Assembly: GCA_002484335.1 (NCBI GenBank)
Contig: DLJQ01000022.1
Coordinates: forward strand, 62,001 to 126,000
Direction of reading: 5' to 3'
Length of the DNA: 64,000 nt
Source: Flavobacteriales bacterium UBA7612
GTDB lineage: Bacteria > Bacteroidota > Bacteroidia > Flavobacteriales > Weeksellaceae
How positions within the stretch are numbered: position 1 is the first letter of the stretch; every line of letters starts with the position of its first letter. A program made the translations under genes and the position numbers. Below are positions 55,620 through 64,000 of the stretch, piece by piece. The notes beneath the pieces are model-generated. The model was not told the DNA's origin and ran no database searches. It saw only the letters and a program-made list of their open reading frames with translations.

Positions 55620-56666
55620 TTAATCTAATTTTCCTGCAGATACATTGACATTCATTCCTGTTCTTAGCTTTTCATTATCTTTTGATTTTTCTAAGATGAT
55701 TTTTATTGGAAAACGTTGTTCTATTTTTACAAAGTTTCCTGTCGCATTATCTGGTTTAACTAATGAAAATTCTGATCCAGAAGCAGGTGATAAAGATTGT
55801 ACTTTTCCTTTAAATTCTATATCTGGAAAAGCATCTGCTTTCAAAATAACTTCCTTATTTAGATCAATTTCACCAATTTGAGTTTCCTTAAAGTTAGCGA
55901 TAACCCATTTCTCTTCAGAAACAACTTGTACTAAAGTTTGTCCTTCTTTTATTAGCTGTCCTACTTGTATATTTTTAACACCAACCCAACCATCATAAGG
56001 AGCTATTACGTAAGAATATGATAATGTTAATTTTGCATTATTTAACTGAGCTTGTCTTTGTTCTACTTCTGTTTTAGCTGGAGCAACTTTTGTTTGTTCT
56101 GCAAAAGTTCCGATATTAATTGATCTTCTTTTTTGTTCTAAAGCACTAAGATTAGCTTTTGCTTGCTTATAAGTAGCTTCAATTTCTTCAAACTGTTGTT
56201 CAGTTGCTGCATCTTCTTTTACTAAATTTTTAAAACGATCGAAATCTTTTTCTGTTCTCCAAACTTCAATTTTTGCAGCTTCAATATTTGCATCAATTAC
56301 GTTTACATCACTTGCTTTTGTTACAACCGACTCCTCTACTGTTTTTACAGCTTGTGTAGTACTTTCTAAATTTGCAGTTGCTATATCCACTTGATTTTTA
56401 AACTCCCTATTATCAATCACAACTAACGTATCTCCTTTGTGTACAAATTGATTTTCTTCAAAATTTATTTTATCAATAAAACCTGGAACTCTACTTGCAA
56501 CTGGTGTTATATATTGTCTTACTTGAGCGTCATTTGTATTGACATGACTTCTAGAAAATAAATAAAACCAAAAAACAGTTGAAACTCCAATTAATATGAA
56601 ACCCCATGCGACTATAGAAAGTGTTCTATTAAGTCTTCTCTCCCCTTTTGTTATTTGTTTTCCCAT
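55620..56666 (-). CDS. HlyD-family periplasmic adaptor, EmrA-like
   Basis: The 348-residue protein has one N-terminal membrane helix (about 16-33), a biotinyl-lipoyl-like strand (NTNDAQVRQYITPVASRVPG), a helical coiled-coil hairpin (about 80-195) and a beta-barrel domain (GQLIKEGQTLVQVVSEEKWVIANFKETQ). The conserved motif SHVNTNDAQV near the membrane helix is typical of EmrA. It links the MFS pump to the outer-membrane channel. It lies 4 bases downstream of the TolC-like gene. Confidence 0.9.
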   Translation of the reverse strand: MGKQITKGERRLNRTLSIVAWGFILIGVSTVFWFYLFSRSHVNTNDAQVRQYITPVASRVPGFIDKINFEENQFVHKGDTLVVIDNREFKNQVDIATANLESTTQAVKTVEESVVTKASDVNVIDANIEAAKIEVWRTEKDFDRFKNLVKEDAATEQQFEEIEATYKQAKANLSALEQKRRSINIGTFAEQTKVAPAKTEVEQRQAQLNNAKLTLSYSYVIAPYDGWVGVKNIQVGQLIKEGQTLVQVVSEEKWVIANFKETQIGEIDLNKEVILKADAFPDIEFKGKVQSLSPASGSEFSLVKPDNATGNFVKIEQRFPIKIILEKSKDNEKLRTGMNVNVSAGKLD

Positions 56667-56670
56667 AGTT

Positions 56671-58014
56671 TTATAAATTTCCTAAAACGTATTGTAATTG
56701 ATAGTATTTTAATTGTTTGTTGATTTGTAGTGATATCATGTTTGATTCAGCTTCTAAATAAGAATTATCTGCATCTATTAACTCAGTAATTAAACTTAAT
56801 TTATTAATATACTTTGTTTTCACGATTCTATAATTCTCTTGAGCTTGTTGTATAGCCTCTTCTGCTATTTTAATTTTTTCTATAGCTTCTTCCAATTTTC
56901 TATTAGAAGCGAAAACATCGTGTCTAATTTGTTCTTCTTTTTCTTCAATTTCCAATTTTGCTATAGATATATTAGTATCTGCCATTCTCATTTTTTGTTT
57001 ATTTTTAAAAAAACTACTCAATGGCACAGTAACATTAACACCTACCATTCCAAAACGATACATATGTGGCTGTGGAGGAAAAAACATAAAGTTAGGATAA
57101 TTATAACCATACTCTCCTCCTGCTGTTATTTTAGGAAGAACATTCGCTTGGGTTATTTTTTTATCTAATTTTTTAAGTTCTAAATCTTGATTAACTATTT
57201 TCAATTCCTCATCTTTTGTTGTAGCTTCTAAAATCATTTCATCAACTAAACCAATTTGATCATTCGTTGTAAATAGTTCACTTGTATCAATATGTATATC
57301 TTGATCTTCAGGTAATGACAATATAGTTTTTACTTGATGCTCTACAATTGCAATATCATTTGCTAATTCTGTAAAAGACATTTTATGATTTGACAATTGT
57401 AATTCTGTTCTAAGAACTTCATTATTAGTTACCAATCCATTTTTTCTTAAAAGTTGAGTTTGTTTAATTACAGCAGAGTCTTCATGCATTTTATCTTGTA
57501 TCAGCTTCTCTTGTTCTTGCAAATGCAGAATTTGTAAATAAGCTGTAATAATTTCCATTCGTAATTCACGAACATTCCTTTTAACCCTTAATTCAGAAAT
57601 CTCAGTTTCTATTGCTGCCTTTTTCTCTTCATTTTTAATTTTTCCTCCCATATAAACAGGAATCTCAGCAGACAAAGTAAAATTATATTTTTTATTAGGC
57701 ACTTTGTAGTCCGTTGCTGGATGAAGAAGTCCATGTTCAAACTGTTTTAAAGTAGATAAAACATGAAAACCCGTCAAAAAATTAACATCAGGGTATCTTT
57801 CATTTTTTAGATCTTTTTCTTTTAGTTCGGATAGTTGACTTTTAATAGAGTTAATCTGTAATTTTTTATTATTATTAATCCCTATTTCAATTGCTTCGCT
57901 CAATTTTAACTGATTATAATCAATTTCAGTTTGAGCATAAATATCTACACTTAACATTAAAAAAAACGCAAGTAATTGATATTTAATAACTTTAAACATC
58001 GTTTTTGTATTCAA
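56671..58014 (-). CDS. TolC-family outer-membrane channel
   Basis: The 447-residue protein has a signal peptide ending near residue 27 (VDIYAQ), then two repeated halves of long helices (LKLSEAIEIGINNNKKLQ and related) and beta strands, as in TolC. It provides the outer-membrane exit for the EmrAB-like pump. It is the first gene of the three-gene operon and its promoter must lie in the 182 bases shared with the divergent AraC gene. Confidence 0.88.
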   Translation of the reverse strand: MNTKTMFKVIKYQLLAFFLMLSVDIYAQTEIDYNQLKLSEAIEIGINNNKKLQINSIKSQLSELKEKDLKNERYPDVNFLTGFHVLSTLKQFEHGLLHPATDYKVPNKKYNFTLSAEIPVYMGGKIKNEEKKAAIETEISELRVKRNVRELRMEIITAYLQILHLQEQEKLIQDKMHEDSAVIKQTQLLRKNGLVTNNEVLRTELQLSNHKMSFTELANDIAIVEHQVKTILSLPEDQDIHIDTSELFTTNDQIGLVDEMILEATTKDEELKIVNQDLELKKLDKKITQANVLPKITAGGEYGYNYPNFMFFPPQPHMYRFGMVGVNVTVPLSSFFKNKQKMRMADTNISIAKLEIEEKEEQIRHDVFASNRKLEEAIEKIKIAEEAIQQAQENYRIVKTKYINKLSLITELIDADNSYLEAESNMISLQINKQLKYYQLQYVLGNL

Positions 58015-58196
58015 TTCTGGTTGTTATTCTGATTTCTTTGTAATGCAAATGTCAAATAAAGAATTTGAAAATAAATATTAAAATAAGAAAATAATTTGCT
58101 CATTCTCGCCAAATATTCTTACTTTGTTATAAAAATAATAATATTCATTTTTATTTATAATTAATCTAAAATATTTAAGTAATAATTATTCAATCC

Positions 58197-59003
58197 ATGC
58201 TAAATACTGATTATTTTCCTGATATTAATAATGAAGAAGTTGACTTCTATATTAGAAATTTAAATTCTTATAGAATTGAAGTTGGCACACATGAACATAA
58301 CAAATCTCAATTATTATATGCTGAAGGTGGTATAATACATATTTTTATAAATGGAAAACATTGGTATCTACCTGCAAGATGTTTTATTTGGATACCAGCT
58401 TTTACTCCACATTCTATTTTATCTTACAGTAAGTCAGTAGACATGTATAACTTCTATTTTAAAACAGAAATTGATGAAGGTGATTTCTACAAAGAATATA
58501 ATATTTATTATGCTGACGATTTATTAAGAGAAATGTTCTTATTTACCAAAAAATGGAATGGAGCTGTTACATCAAATGACATCGTTAAATATAATTTTTT
58601 AAAAACTATAAAATCTATTCTCCCTGAAATGGAATCTAGTAAAATTCCTGTTATCTTACAACATGCTTTCCCAAAAGACAAAAAATTATTAGAAATTGCA
58701 GATTATTTGAGAGATAATTTAGAAAAAAATCTCACAATTGATGATATAGCTAAAAAATTTGGTTTAAGTTCTAGAACTTTATCAAGAAAGTTTAAAGATG
58801 GATTAGGTATCAATTATGTTCGCTTTCTAAGATCTTTAAGAATTACAAGGTCATTAGAATTAATTAGTAAAAATCAATTTAATATGTACGAAATAGCAAT
58901 GCTTGTTGGTTATAATTCTCTTTCTTCTTTTAGTAATGTATTTTATAAAGTAACAGGTATACGTCCTACAGAATATTCAAAAATAACACAGAAAAAGAAA
59001 TAA
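58197..59003 (+). CDS. AraC-family regulator of the efflux operon
   Basis: The 268-residue protein has an N-terminal cupin-type sensor (about 25-110; GTHEHNKSQLLYAEGGIIHI, PARCFIWIPAFTPHSIL) and C-terminal AraC HTHs (about 160-262; LTIDDIAKKFGLSSRTLSRKF, YEIAMLVGYNSLSSFSNVFYK). This subfamily commonly lies beside drug-efflux operons. It is divergent from tolC-emrA-emrB and probably controls them. Ligand unknown. Confidence 0.85.
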   Translation: MLNTDYFPDINNEEVDFYIRNLNSYRIEVGTHEHNKSQLLYAEGGIIHIFINGKHWYLPARCFIWIPAFTPHSILSYSKSVDMYNFYFKTEIDEGDFYKEYNIYYADDLLREMFLFTKKWNGAVTSNDIVKYNFLKTIKSILPEMESSKIPVILQHAFPKDKKLLEIADYLRDNLEKNLTIDDIAKKFGLSSRTLSRKFKDGLGINYVRFLRSLRITRSLELISKNQFNMYEIAMLVGYNSLSSFSNVFYKVTGIRPTEYSKITQKKK

Positions 59004-59077
59004 TTTTTTTTCTTAACATAGGTTAAGAATCATTTTAAAAAAAAGTAGTTCATTTGTATAAAATAAAACAAATAAGA

Positions 59078-59614
59078 ATGAAAATACTTGCATTTGCTGG
59101 AAGTAACAGCAAAAAATCTATCAATAAAGAATTATTAAATTTTGCACTAAAACAATTAAAAAACGTTGATATTGATTTAGTTGATATTAATGATTACGAA
59201 ATGCCTATTTACTCTATTGATAGACAAATTGAAAATGGTTTTCCAAAAGAAGCAGAAGATTTTTATAAAAAAATAGAAGAAGCAGATGGTATCGTTGTTT
59301 CTTTAGCTGAGCATAATGGAAATTTTTCTGTTGCATTAAAAAACATTTTGGATTGGGTTTCTAGAATAGATATGTCATTTCTTAAAGAAAAGAAAATCTT
59401 ATTATTAAGTACTTCTCCAGGAAGTTATGGTGGAGGAAATGTAATGGAAGTTGCTACAAAATATTTCAGTATGTTTGCTGGAGGTGAAATTATTGCAAGC
59501 TCTACTTTCCCATTTTTTAATGATAATTTCCAAAACGGTGAAATTACTAATGAAGAATTAAAAGCTACAATCTTAGAAAAAATTGAAATTTTTCAAGATG
59601 CTTTATCAAAATAA
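59078..59614 (+). CDS. NAD(P)H-dependent FMN reductase
   Basis: The protein has about 178 residues from the ATG at 59078 (an in-frame TTG 24 bases earlier is less likely). It has a flavodoxin-like fold: MKILAFAGSNSKKSINKEL phosphate loop, GIVVSLAEHNGNFSVALKNILDW, and LLSTSPGSYGGGN near the flavin. It reduces quinones, azo compounds or metal ions with NAD(P)H in the cytoplasm. A bidirectional terminator follows 12 bases after the stop. It is divergently unlinked and probably a single transcription unit. Confidence 0.85.
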   Translation: MKILAFAGSNSKKSINKELLNFALKQLKNVDIDLVDINDYEMPIYSIDRQIENGFPKEAEDFYKKIEEADGIVVSLAEHNGNFSVALKNILDWVSRIDMSFLKEKKILLLSTSPGSYGGGNVMEVATKYFSMFAGGEIIASSTFPFFNDNFQNGEITNEELKATILEKIEIFQDALSK

Positions 59615-59622
59615 TATACTAT

Positions 59623-59656
59623 AAAAAAAGGTTGTCTTAATAGACAACCTTTTTTT
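59623..59656. terminator. Bidirectional intrinsic terminator
   Basis: AAAAGGTTGTC and GACAACCTTTT pair around a 6-base loop with A-run before and T-run after. It separates the convergent FMN reductase and cytochrome genes. The same GGTTGTC core occurs in the terminator at 61164. Confidence 0.85.
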
Positions 59657-59660
59657 ATAA

Positions 59661-60137
59661 TTATTTTTTAGCTGCTTCTTGTGTCGCAGATTTAATTTCT
59701 AATAGTGCTGTATCATCTAATGATTTAGTAGGGCTTTCATTTCCTCTATGGCACATTGTACAAGTAACAACATTTATTAATTCAGGATTTTTTGAATTTT
59801 CCCAATTAAAGTTTTTAGCATTTATTTCTCTTGTCATCAAAATCATATGACGAGCAAAACCTTTTTCTTTTTTGTCATCACTTGCAAAATCCATTTTTTT
59901 AGTTGTTGCATCACTAGCATGACAATAAGAACATTTAACACCTAAAGCCTCATTGTATCCTCTCATCAATCCTTTTAAGCTATCTTCCGAAATAGTTTGA
60001 GGTAATACTTTTAAATTTTTCCATTGAAATGTAGTTAATTCTTTACCTGTATCTATATTTCTAGAATTAGTAAAAGAAAATACCACAGTCAAAAAAGCTA
60101 AAATAGCTAACGTAATTGTAATTTTTTTTGTTTTCAT
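59661..60137 (-). CDS. Dihaem c-type cytochrome (reaction-centre cytochrome-like)
   Basis: The 158-residue exported protein has signal peptide residues about 1-23 and two haem-c sites, CSYCH (69-73) and CTMCH (126-130), with spacing as in the photosynthetic-reaction-centre cytochrome c family (PF02276). In non-phototrophic Bacteroidota such proteins are periplasmic electron carriers of unknown partner. M-R-G-Y (58-61) and HMILMTREIN (97-106) may hold axial Met/His ligands. It stands alone, after the terminator of the FMN reductase gene. Confidence 0.82.
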   Translation of the reverse strand: MKTKKITITLAILAFLTVVFSFTNSRNIDTGKELTTFQWKNLKVLPQTISEDSLKGLMRGYNEALGVKCSYCHASDATTKKMDFASDDKKEKGFARHMILMTREINAKNFNWENSKNPELINVVTCTMCHRGNESPTKSLDDTALLEIKSATQEAAKK

Positions 60138-60224
60138 TATGTGTCTCTTTTGTTACACACAATTTAAAACAATAAGGTTATAGATTATAACTTTTTAAAA
60201 ATTTGGAATAATTTTAAATAATTA

Positions 60225-61139
60225 TTAAAATTTCCAAACTAATAAACGAGATACTTTATTACCTTGTTGCATATCAACAATACGATAATCTCTTACTTTT
60301 TCTTTTTTTAGTACTGATTCTAAAATTCTAAGATTTTCTTTTTTAGAAACTAATGTAGAAAACCATTTTACTTGATTTCTATAATCTGCACTCTCTTTTA
60401 TCATCTTTGTAATAAATAATCTCTCTCCTCCTCTACACCAAAGTTCAGAATTATTTCCTCCAAAATTTTGAATAGGTTTTTGATCAGATTCTTGCCCTAA
60501 ATTCTTTAATTTTCGCATTGTTTGTTCCATTACTTCTTGATTTGATCTAAAGAATGGAGGATTACAAATTGTCATATCAAATTTTTCTCCTTGCTTAATA
60601 ATATTTTTGAATATATTATTTGGATTAAATTGCATTCTGATATCAACTTTATTACGTAATCTAGAATTCTTTTTTACAATTTCTTCTGCATTCTTAAAAG
60701 ATTCATAATCTAATTCCGCACCTACAAAATTCCAATCATATTCATAATTTCCAATAATAGGATAAATACAATTTGCTCCAACTCCAATATCTAGAATTTT
60801 AACGTCCTTACCACGAGGAATAACTCCATCAAATTTTTCTCCTAAAATATCAGCTACATAATGTATATAATCTGCTCTACCTGGAATCGGCGGACAAAGA
60901 TTAGCCTTTGGTAATTCCCAATAATCAATATCATAATATGTTTTTAACAAAGCCTTATTCAATGCTTTTACAGCTTCTCTATCAGAGAAAGTGATTGTCG
61001 GTTCGTTTTCTTTATTTGGCTTTATATATTTGGTAAGAGCAGGATAAACTGCACAAAGTTTCTCGAAATTATAAGCTGTTATATGACGATTTCTTGAGTG
61101 TAGTTTTTTTAATTTACTCTTCTTTTCTGGAGTATTCAT
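60225..61139 (-). CDS. rlmF: 23S rRNA (adenine1618-N6)-methyltransferase RlmF
   Basis: The protein has about 304 residues from the ATG at 61139; an ATG at 61157 gives six extra residues. It has RlmF signatures LHSRNRHITAYNFEKL and CPPIPGRADYIHYVAD, the SAM motif LDIGVGANCIYP and catalytic NPPF in DMTICNPPFFRSN. It methylates N6 of A1618 in 23S rRNA. It is monocistronic between the cytochrome gene and the dnaJ-cbpM operon, whose terminator overlaps its promoter region. Confidence 0.9.
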   Translation of the reverse strand: MNTPEKKSKLKKLHSRNRHITAYNFEKLCAVYPALTKYIKPNKENEPTITFSDREAVKALNKALLKTYYDIDYWELPKANLCPPIPGRADYIHYVADILGEKFDGVIPRGKDVKILDIGVGANCIYPIIGNYEYDWNFVGAELDYESFKNAEEIVKKNSRLRNKVDIRMQFNPNNIFKNIIKQGEKFDMTICNPPFFRSNQEVMEQTMRKLKNLGQESDQKPIQNFGGNNSELWCRGGERLFITKMIKESADYRNQVKWFSTLVSKKENLRILESVLKKEKVRDYRIVDMQQGNKVSRLLVWKF

Positions 61140-61163
61140 ACAAAAATATTTATGCAAAAATAA

Positions 61164-61195
61164 GACAACCTTTGTATTTTATTACAAAGGTTGTC
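61164..61195 (-). terminator. Intrinsic terminator after cbpM
   Basis: A perfect 13-bp stem, GACAACCTTTGTA with its reverse complement, is followed by a T-rich tract on the minus strand. It ends the dnaJ-cbpM operon 11 bases after the cbpM stop and lies directly upstream of rlmF. Confidence 0.8.
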
Positions 61196-61205
61196 TAGGT
61201 TTTAA

Positions 61206-61463
61206 TTATTTTAATTGTTTTTGTAATGTTTCTATTTGGTCAAGAAGATGGTGAATAACTTCTATGCCTTCTATATTTATACCTAAATTATAATGAAATT
61301 CTATATATCTTTCTACTTTTGTTAAGTCTTCCTCATCTATAAAATATTCTTGATTACGCTCATGTAGAATAACCAAATCATTTTGGTATAAATCGATTAA
61401 AAACTTAGGTTCTATTTTATGATACTCGCAATATTTTACGACTGAAATTGTAACATTTTTCAT
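61206..61463 (-). CDS. cbpM: Chaperone-modulator protein CbpM
   Basis: This is an 85-residue MerR-like small protein (VVKYCEYHKIEPKFLIDLYQ, EYFIDEEDLTKVERYIEFHYNLGINIEGIEVI, ending with a coiled coil). CbpM binds the J-domain of CbpA and limits its action on DnaK. It starts 3 bases after the stop of the DnaJ/CbpA-like gene, as in many cbpAM operons, and is followed by a strong terminator. Confidence 0.85.
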   Translation of the reverse strand: MKNVTISVVKYCEYHKIEPKFLIDLYQNDLVILHERNQEYFIDEEDLTKVERYIEFHYNLGINIEGIEVIHHLLDQIETLQKQLK

Positions 61464-61466
61464 GGT

Positions 61467-62357
61467 TTAACCTTTTTTTATTTCACGTAATTTTTCAAAT
61501 AATTCTTTTTCTTCTAAAGTTAATTGTGTTGGTATTTTCACAGAAAAAGTAACATATAAATCTCCAAATTCATTTTCTTTCTTGTAAATTGGTAATCCTT
61601 TACCTTTTAGCTTTACTTTTTTACTATTTTCTGTTCCTTCTTTTATTGGTACTTTTACTTTCCCTGAAAGTGTATCAACAACTACTTCCCCTCCTAAAAT
61701 TGCATCGTATAAATCAACCTCAACAGTTTTATATAAATCTGCTCCATCTACATCAAATGATGTATTATTATTGATATGAAAAGTTATATACAAATCCCCA
61801 TTTGGACCATTATTATAACCTTTTCCTCCATGACCTTTTATTTTTATAGTTTGTTCATCTTGAACCCCAGCAGGAATTGTAATTCTAATGTTTTTACCAT
61901 TTACAGCAAAAGTTTGTTTTTGAGAAGTAAGTACATCAGTCAAATTAAGAGAAAGACTTGCATTTACATCCTGTCCTTTAAAACCAGTTGATTTACTTCT
62001 TCCATCACGTCCAAACATAGAACCAAAGAAATCAGAATAACCATCAAAATCACCAAAACCTTGTCCAGCATCAAAATCGCTATATTGCTGTTGACTTTGC
62101 TGTTGCTGACGAGCCTTTTCATATTCCTCACCATGTTGCCAATTTTCTCCATATTTATCGTATTTCTTACGCTTTTCTGGATCACTTAATACCTCATTGG
62201 CTTCATTTAATTCTTTAAATTTTTGAGCAGCTTCTTCATTATTAGGATTTAAATCTGGATGATGCTTACGGGCTAATTTTCTATAAGCCTTTTTTATTTC
62301 GTCTTGAGTTGCTGTTTTAGATATACCTAAAACTGTATAATAATCTATAAAAGCCAT
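61467..62357 (-). CDS. cbpA: DnaJ/CbpA-type co-chaperone
   Basis: The 296-residue protein has a J-domain (5-68) with HPD at 33-35, a Gln/Gly/Phe-rich linker (about 78-120) and two C-terminal substrate-binding beta domains (about 125-290). The cysteine-rich zinc region of full DnaJ is absent, so CbpA type. It stimulates DnaK ATPase and delivers unfolded proteins. It leads the two-gene operon with cbpM. A 296-base gap separates it from the VF530 gene. Confidence 0.88.
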   Translation of the reverse strand: MAFIDYYTVLGISKTATQDEIKKAYRKLARKHHPDLNPNNEEAAQKFKELNEANEVLSDPEKRKKYDKYGENWQHGEEYEKARQQQQSQQQYSDFDAGQGFGDFDGYSDFFGSMFGRDGRSKSTGFKGQDVNASLSLNLTDVLTSQKQTFAVNGKNIRITIPAGVQDEQTIKIKGHGGKGYNNGPNGDLYITFHINNNTSFDVDGADLYKTVEVDLYDAILGGEVVVDTLSGKVKVPIKEGTENSKKVKLKGKGLPIYKKENEFGDLYVTFSVKIPTQLTLEEKELFEKLREIKKG

Positions 62358-62641
62358 GATAATTTATACTTTTTTGTATACCCTAATTTAGTAAAAATAA
62401 AGTAAATAATCATTAGCTTTTTGTATTTATAAAATATAAAGTAACATATTGATTCTAAAAATAATATTTATTACATATTGTGTATTTTGTTTATTTATTA
62501 ATAAAATATTTATTCAATTAAAATTCTAATCTTAATACAATTTGAATTTGTAAACAAAAATTAAAATGACGAATTTTAATTCAAAACTTGTAACAGGTTC
62601 TCGATATTATAATTTATAAGAACTTTAAAAAGATTTATCTG

Positions 62642-62649
62642 TAAATTTG
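62642..62649 (+). promoter_or_regulatory. TAnnTTTG box very close to a start codon
   Basis: TAAATTTG lies only 4 bases before the ATG at 62654. If used as a -7 box, transcription would begin at or next to the start codon, giving a nearly leaderless mRNA. Confidence 0.35.
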
Positions 62650-62653
62650 CAGA

Positions 62654-62875
62654 ATGGAAAATCAAAAAAATAATCCTTTACACGGAAAACGCTTAGATGA
62701 TATTATAGAAGAATTAGTTGTATTTTATGGTGGATGGGAAGGATTGGGAAACCAAATAAGTATTAAATGCTTTAATGATAATCCTAGTTTAAAGTCTTCT
62801 CTAAAATTCTTACGAAAAACTGATTGGGCAAGAAAAAAAGTTGAAGAATTATACATTAAAAAGATTGTTAAATAA
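62654..62875 (+). CDS. VF530 family DNA-binding protein
   Basis: This 73-residue DUF2132/VF530 protein has PLHGKRLDDIIEELVVFYGG, WEGLGNQISIKCFNDNPSLK and TDWARKKVEELYI. Members are small helical proteins reported to bind DNA; the role is unknown. The stop overlaps the ATG of the next gene (TAATG), so the two are translationally coupled. Confidence 0.85.
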   Translation: MENQKNNPLHGKRLDDIIEELVVFYGGWEGLGNQISIKCFNDNPSLKSSLKFLRKTDWARKKVEELYIKKIVK

Positions 62876-63258
62876 TGACACAAACTATTGTTGAAGAAAA
62901 AATTTTTATTGAGCATGAACTTCTTCATGAAATTGAAGAAGAAAAACAAGTTATCATACATTGTCACATGATTGCCGATGAATATTCTAATGCAGCGAGA
63001 ATTTGGCCTTCTACATATATTATAGATAATCAAAGTGGACAACGAAATCAGTTACTATTTGCTGATGGAATAACTATGTATCCTACTTGGACATATATCA
63101 AAGAATTTTCTTCTCTCAATTTTACGCTTATTTTTGGAGGGTTACCAAAATCTTGTAAATCTTTTGATTTGGTAGAGATAATACCACAAGCAGGTGGTTT
63201 TGAATACAGAAAAATACCTAGAAATAAAACAGATGTATACCACATCAATTTAGATTAG
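62875..63258 (+). CDS. Conserved hypothetical protein coupled to VF530
   Basis: The 127-residue soluble protein has no signal or membrane segment. It is helical at the N-terminus (VEEKIFIEHELLHEIEEEK) and beta-rich after that (ARIWPSTYIIDNQSGQ, TMYPTWTYIKEFSSLNFTLI, IPQAGGFEYRKIPRN). Similar proteins occur in other Flavobacteriia, but I know no function. Its ATG overlaps the VF530 stop, so it is likely translated with it. Confidence 0.65.
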   Translation: MTQTIVEEKIFIEHELLHEIEEEKQVIIHCHMIADEYSNAARIWPSTYIIDNQSGQRNQLLFADGITMYPTWTYIKEFSSLNFTLIFGGLPKSCKSFDLVEIIPQAGGFEYRKIPRNKTDVYHINLD

Positions 63259-63265
63259 TTAATAG

Positions 63266-63829
63266 CTATTGGTTACAATTATAATCCATTTGTTTTTTTA
63301 TTTTATTTTTAGCTTCTTCTCCTACCCATTCATTACATAAATACAATCCCAAATCTATTGATGCACTTACAGCTCCAGAGGAAATAATATCGTTATCTTC
63401 TACTATTCTATCTTTTATAACTTCTTTACAATATGGTTTCAGAGTTTCATATTCCTGATAATTTGTAGTTGCTTTTCTATCCTTTAAAAATCCAGCAGCA
63501 CCTAAGATTAAACTTCCGGTACATATAGATATTTTATGTTTTACATCTTTAGAAGTTTTTATCCATTCTATAAATTCATTATTGAATTGTAAACTTCTTG
63601 TTCCAAAACCTCCTGGAATTATTATAGCATCATAATTTTCTAATGTTTCACATATTTTTGTAGGCTGTATTTTAAGTCCAAAATTATCTGAGACCTCATC
63701 AGTATAAGAACAAATATCCCAAGATAAATCTGGAATATAATTCAATGATTTTAATCGACTAATTGGGTCATAAACACCTATAAAGTCCAACCAAGTTATT
63801 CCTTCGAAAACTATATATCCTATTTTCAT
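63266..63829 (-). CDS. DJ-1/PfpI family protein
   Basis: The protein has about 187 residues from the ATG at 63829 (an upstream TTG at 63868 is in frame). It has a class I glutamine amidotransferase-like fold: IGYIVFEGITWLDFIGVYD at the start, DAIIIPGGFGTR, and the nucleophile elbow ISICTGSLILGAAGFL with the reactive Cys. The family includes glyoxalase III-like, chaperone and isonitrile hydratase-type enzymes. The substrate is unknown. No AraC HTH is fused to it. A dispersed repeat follows on the far side. Confidence 0.82.
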   Translation of the reverse strand: MKIGYIVFEGITWLDFIGVYDPISRLKSLNYIPDLSWDICSYTDEVSDNFGLKIQPTKICETLENYDAIIIPGGFGTRSLQFNNEFIEWIKTSKDVKHKISICTGSLILGAAGFLKDRKATTNYQEYETLKPYCKEVIKDRIVEDNDIISSGAVSASIDLGLYLCNEWVGEEAKNKIKKQMDYNCNQ

Positions 63830-63886
63830 TTTATTCTGAATTAATAAAGTAAAATTAATTATTTTCAATTTGTTTTTAAAAATGAA

Positions 63887-63981
63887 TTTGCAATAGTGAT
63901 TGTAGCGGAAATCCTTTTTGCGAAGCGTACTAGCGAAGTAAAAAGATTGAGAGTGAAAAGCGCGACCTGAAAGGGATTGCC
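63887..63981 (+). repeat. Dispersed intergenic repeat, copy C
   Basis: TTGCAATAGTGATTGTAGCG then GAAATCC, a CTTTTTGCGAAGC...AAAAAG hairpin, GATTGAGAGTGAAAAGCGCG, ACCTGAAAGGGATTGCC. It is the same block order as copies A and B and is closest to A. Confidence 0.75.
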
Positions 63982-64000
63982 AAAAAAAATCCTTACCAAA

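Overview
The DNA is AT-rich. It carries a Flavobacteriia-type gene set: MnmE, a YtxJ bacillithiol-system thioredoxin-like protein, AraC-type regulators with Flavobacterium/Chryseobacterium-like neighbours, TonB receptors with carboxypeptidase-like N-domains, RteC-type excision genes, and TAnnTTTG-like promoter boxes. I infer a chromosome of the phylum Bacteroidota, class Flavobacteriia, probably a Weeksellaceae-like organism. The species is not determined. I see no rRNA, tRNA or CRISPR array.

Layout. (1) 1-3.9 kb holds a DUF6520-like small protein (cut by the window edge), a MauE/DoxX membrane protein, a small possible lipoprotein, and a TPR plus AraC-type HTH regulator. (2) 3.9-9.2 kb is the remnant of an integrative conjugative element: an excision module (RteC, Xis-like HTH, DUF4099/DUF3945 protein, truncated Exc-like topoisomerase) without integrase or transfer genes, followed by a frameshifted HTH gene and a fragment of a HipA kinase gene. 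(3) ytxJ. (4) 9.7-28.4 kb is an integrated element of about 18.7 kb next to the 3' end of mnmE. It has a tyrosine integrase, a coupled membrane protein, an Xis-like HTH, a VapE-type P-loop protein, a Toprim primase-like protein, a candidate iteron origin and a candidate antisense RNA. Its cargo is a complete six-gene BREX type 1 phage-defence operon (brxA-brxB-brxC-pglX-pglZ-brxL). A 10-bp direct repeat brackets it. The gene set resembles phage satellites (P4/PICI-like), so this is best read as a satellite-like island carrying BREX.

(5) 28.4-36.2 kb holds mnmE, an amidase, an SbcC-like ATPase, a patatin and an AraC regulator. (6) 36.2-47.5 kb holds two very large paralogues that join a calcineurin-like phosphoesterase, a kinase-like middle segment and an outer-membrane barrel. 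A GAF protein lies between them and a divergent HD-PycTM fusion follows. One paralogue has lost several metal ligands. (7) 47.6-52.4 kb holds an ECF sigma factor, a membrane protein and a probable metal-uptake cluster: a His-containing TonB receptor flanked by two small exported proteins ending in R[AG]PP, and a DUF4625 lipoprotein with a His/Asp tail. (8) 52.4-64 kb holds an N-acetylglucosamine kinase-like protein, a formyltransferase, an EmrAB-TolC-like efflux operon with divergent AraC regulator, an FMN reductase, a dihaem cytochrome c, RlmF, CbpM/DnaJ, a VF530 protein and a DJ-1/PfpI protein.

Three copies of one dispersed intergenic repeat family lie at about 30.6, 34.1 and 63.9 kb. The most unusual material is the BREX-bearing satellite-like island with its origin-like repeats and possible sRNA, the phosphoesterase/kinase-like/barrel paralogue pair beside GAF and HD-PycTM genes, and the natural Tyr-to-Phe, Toprim-less Exc-like protein.
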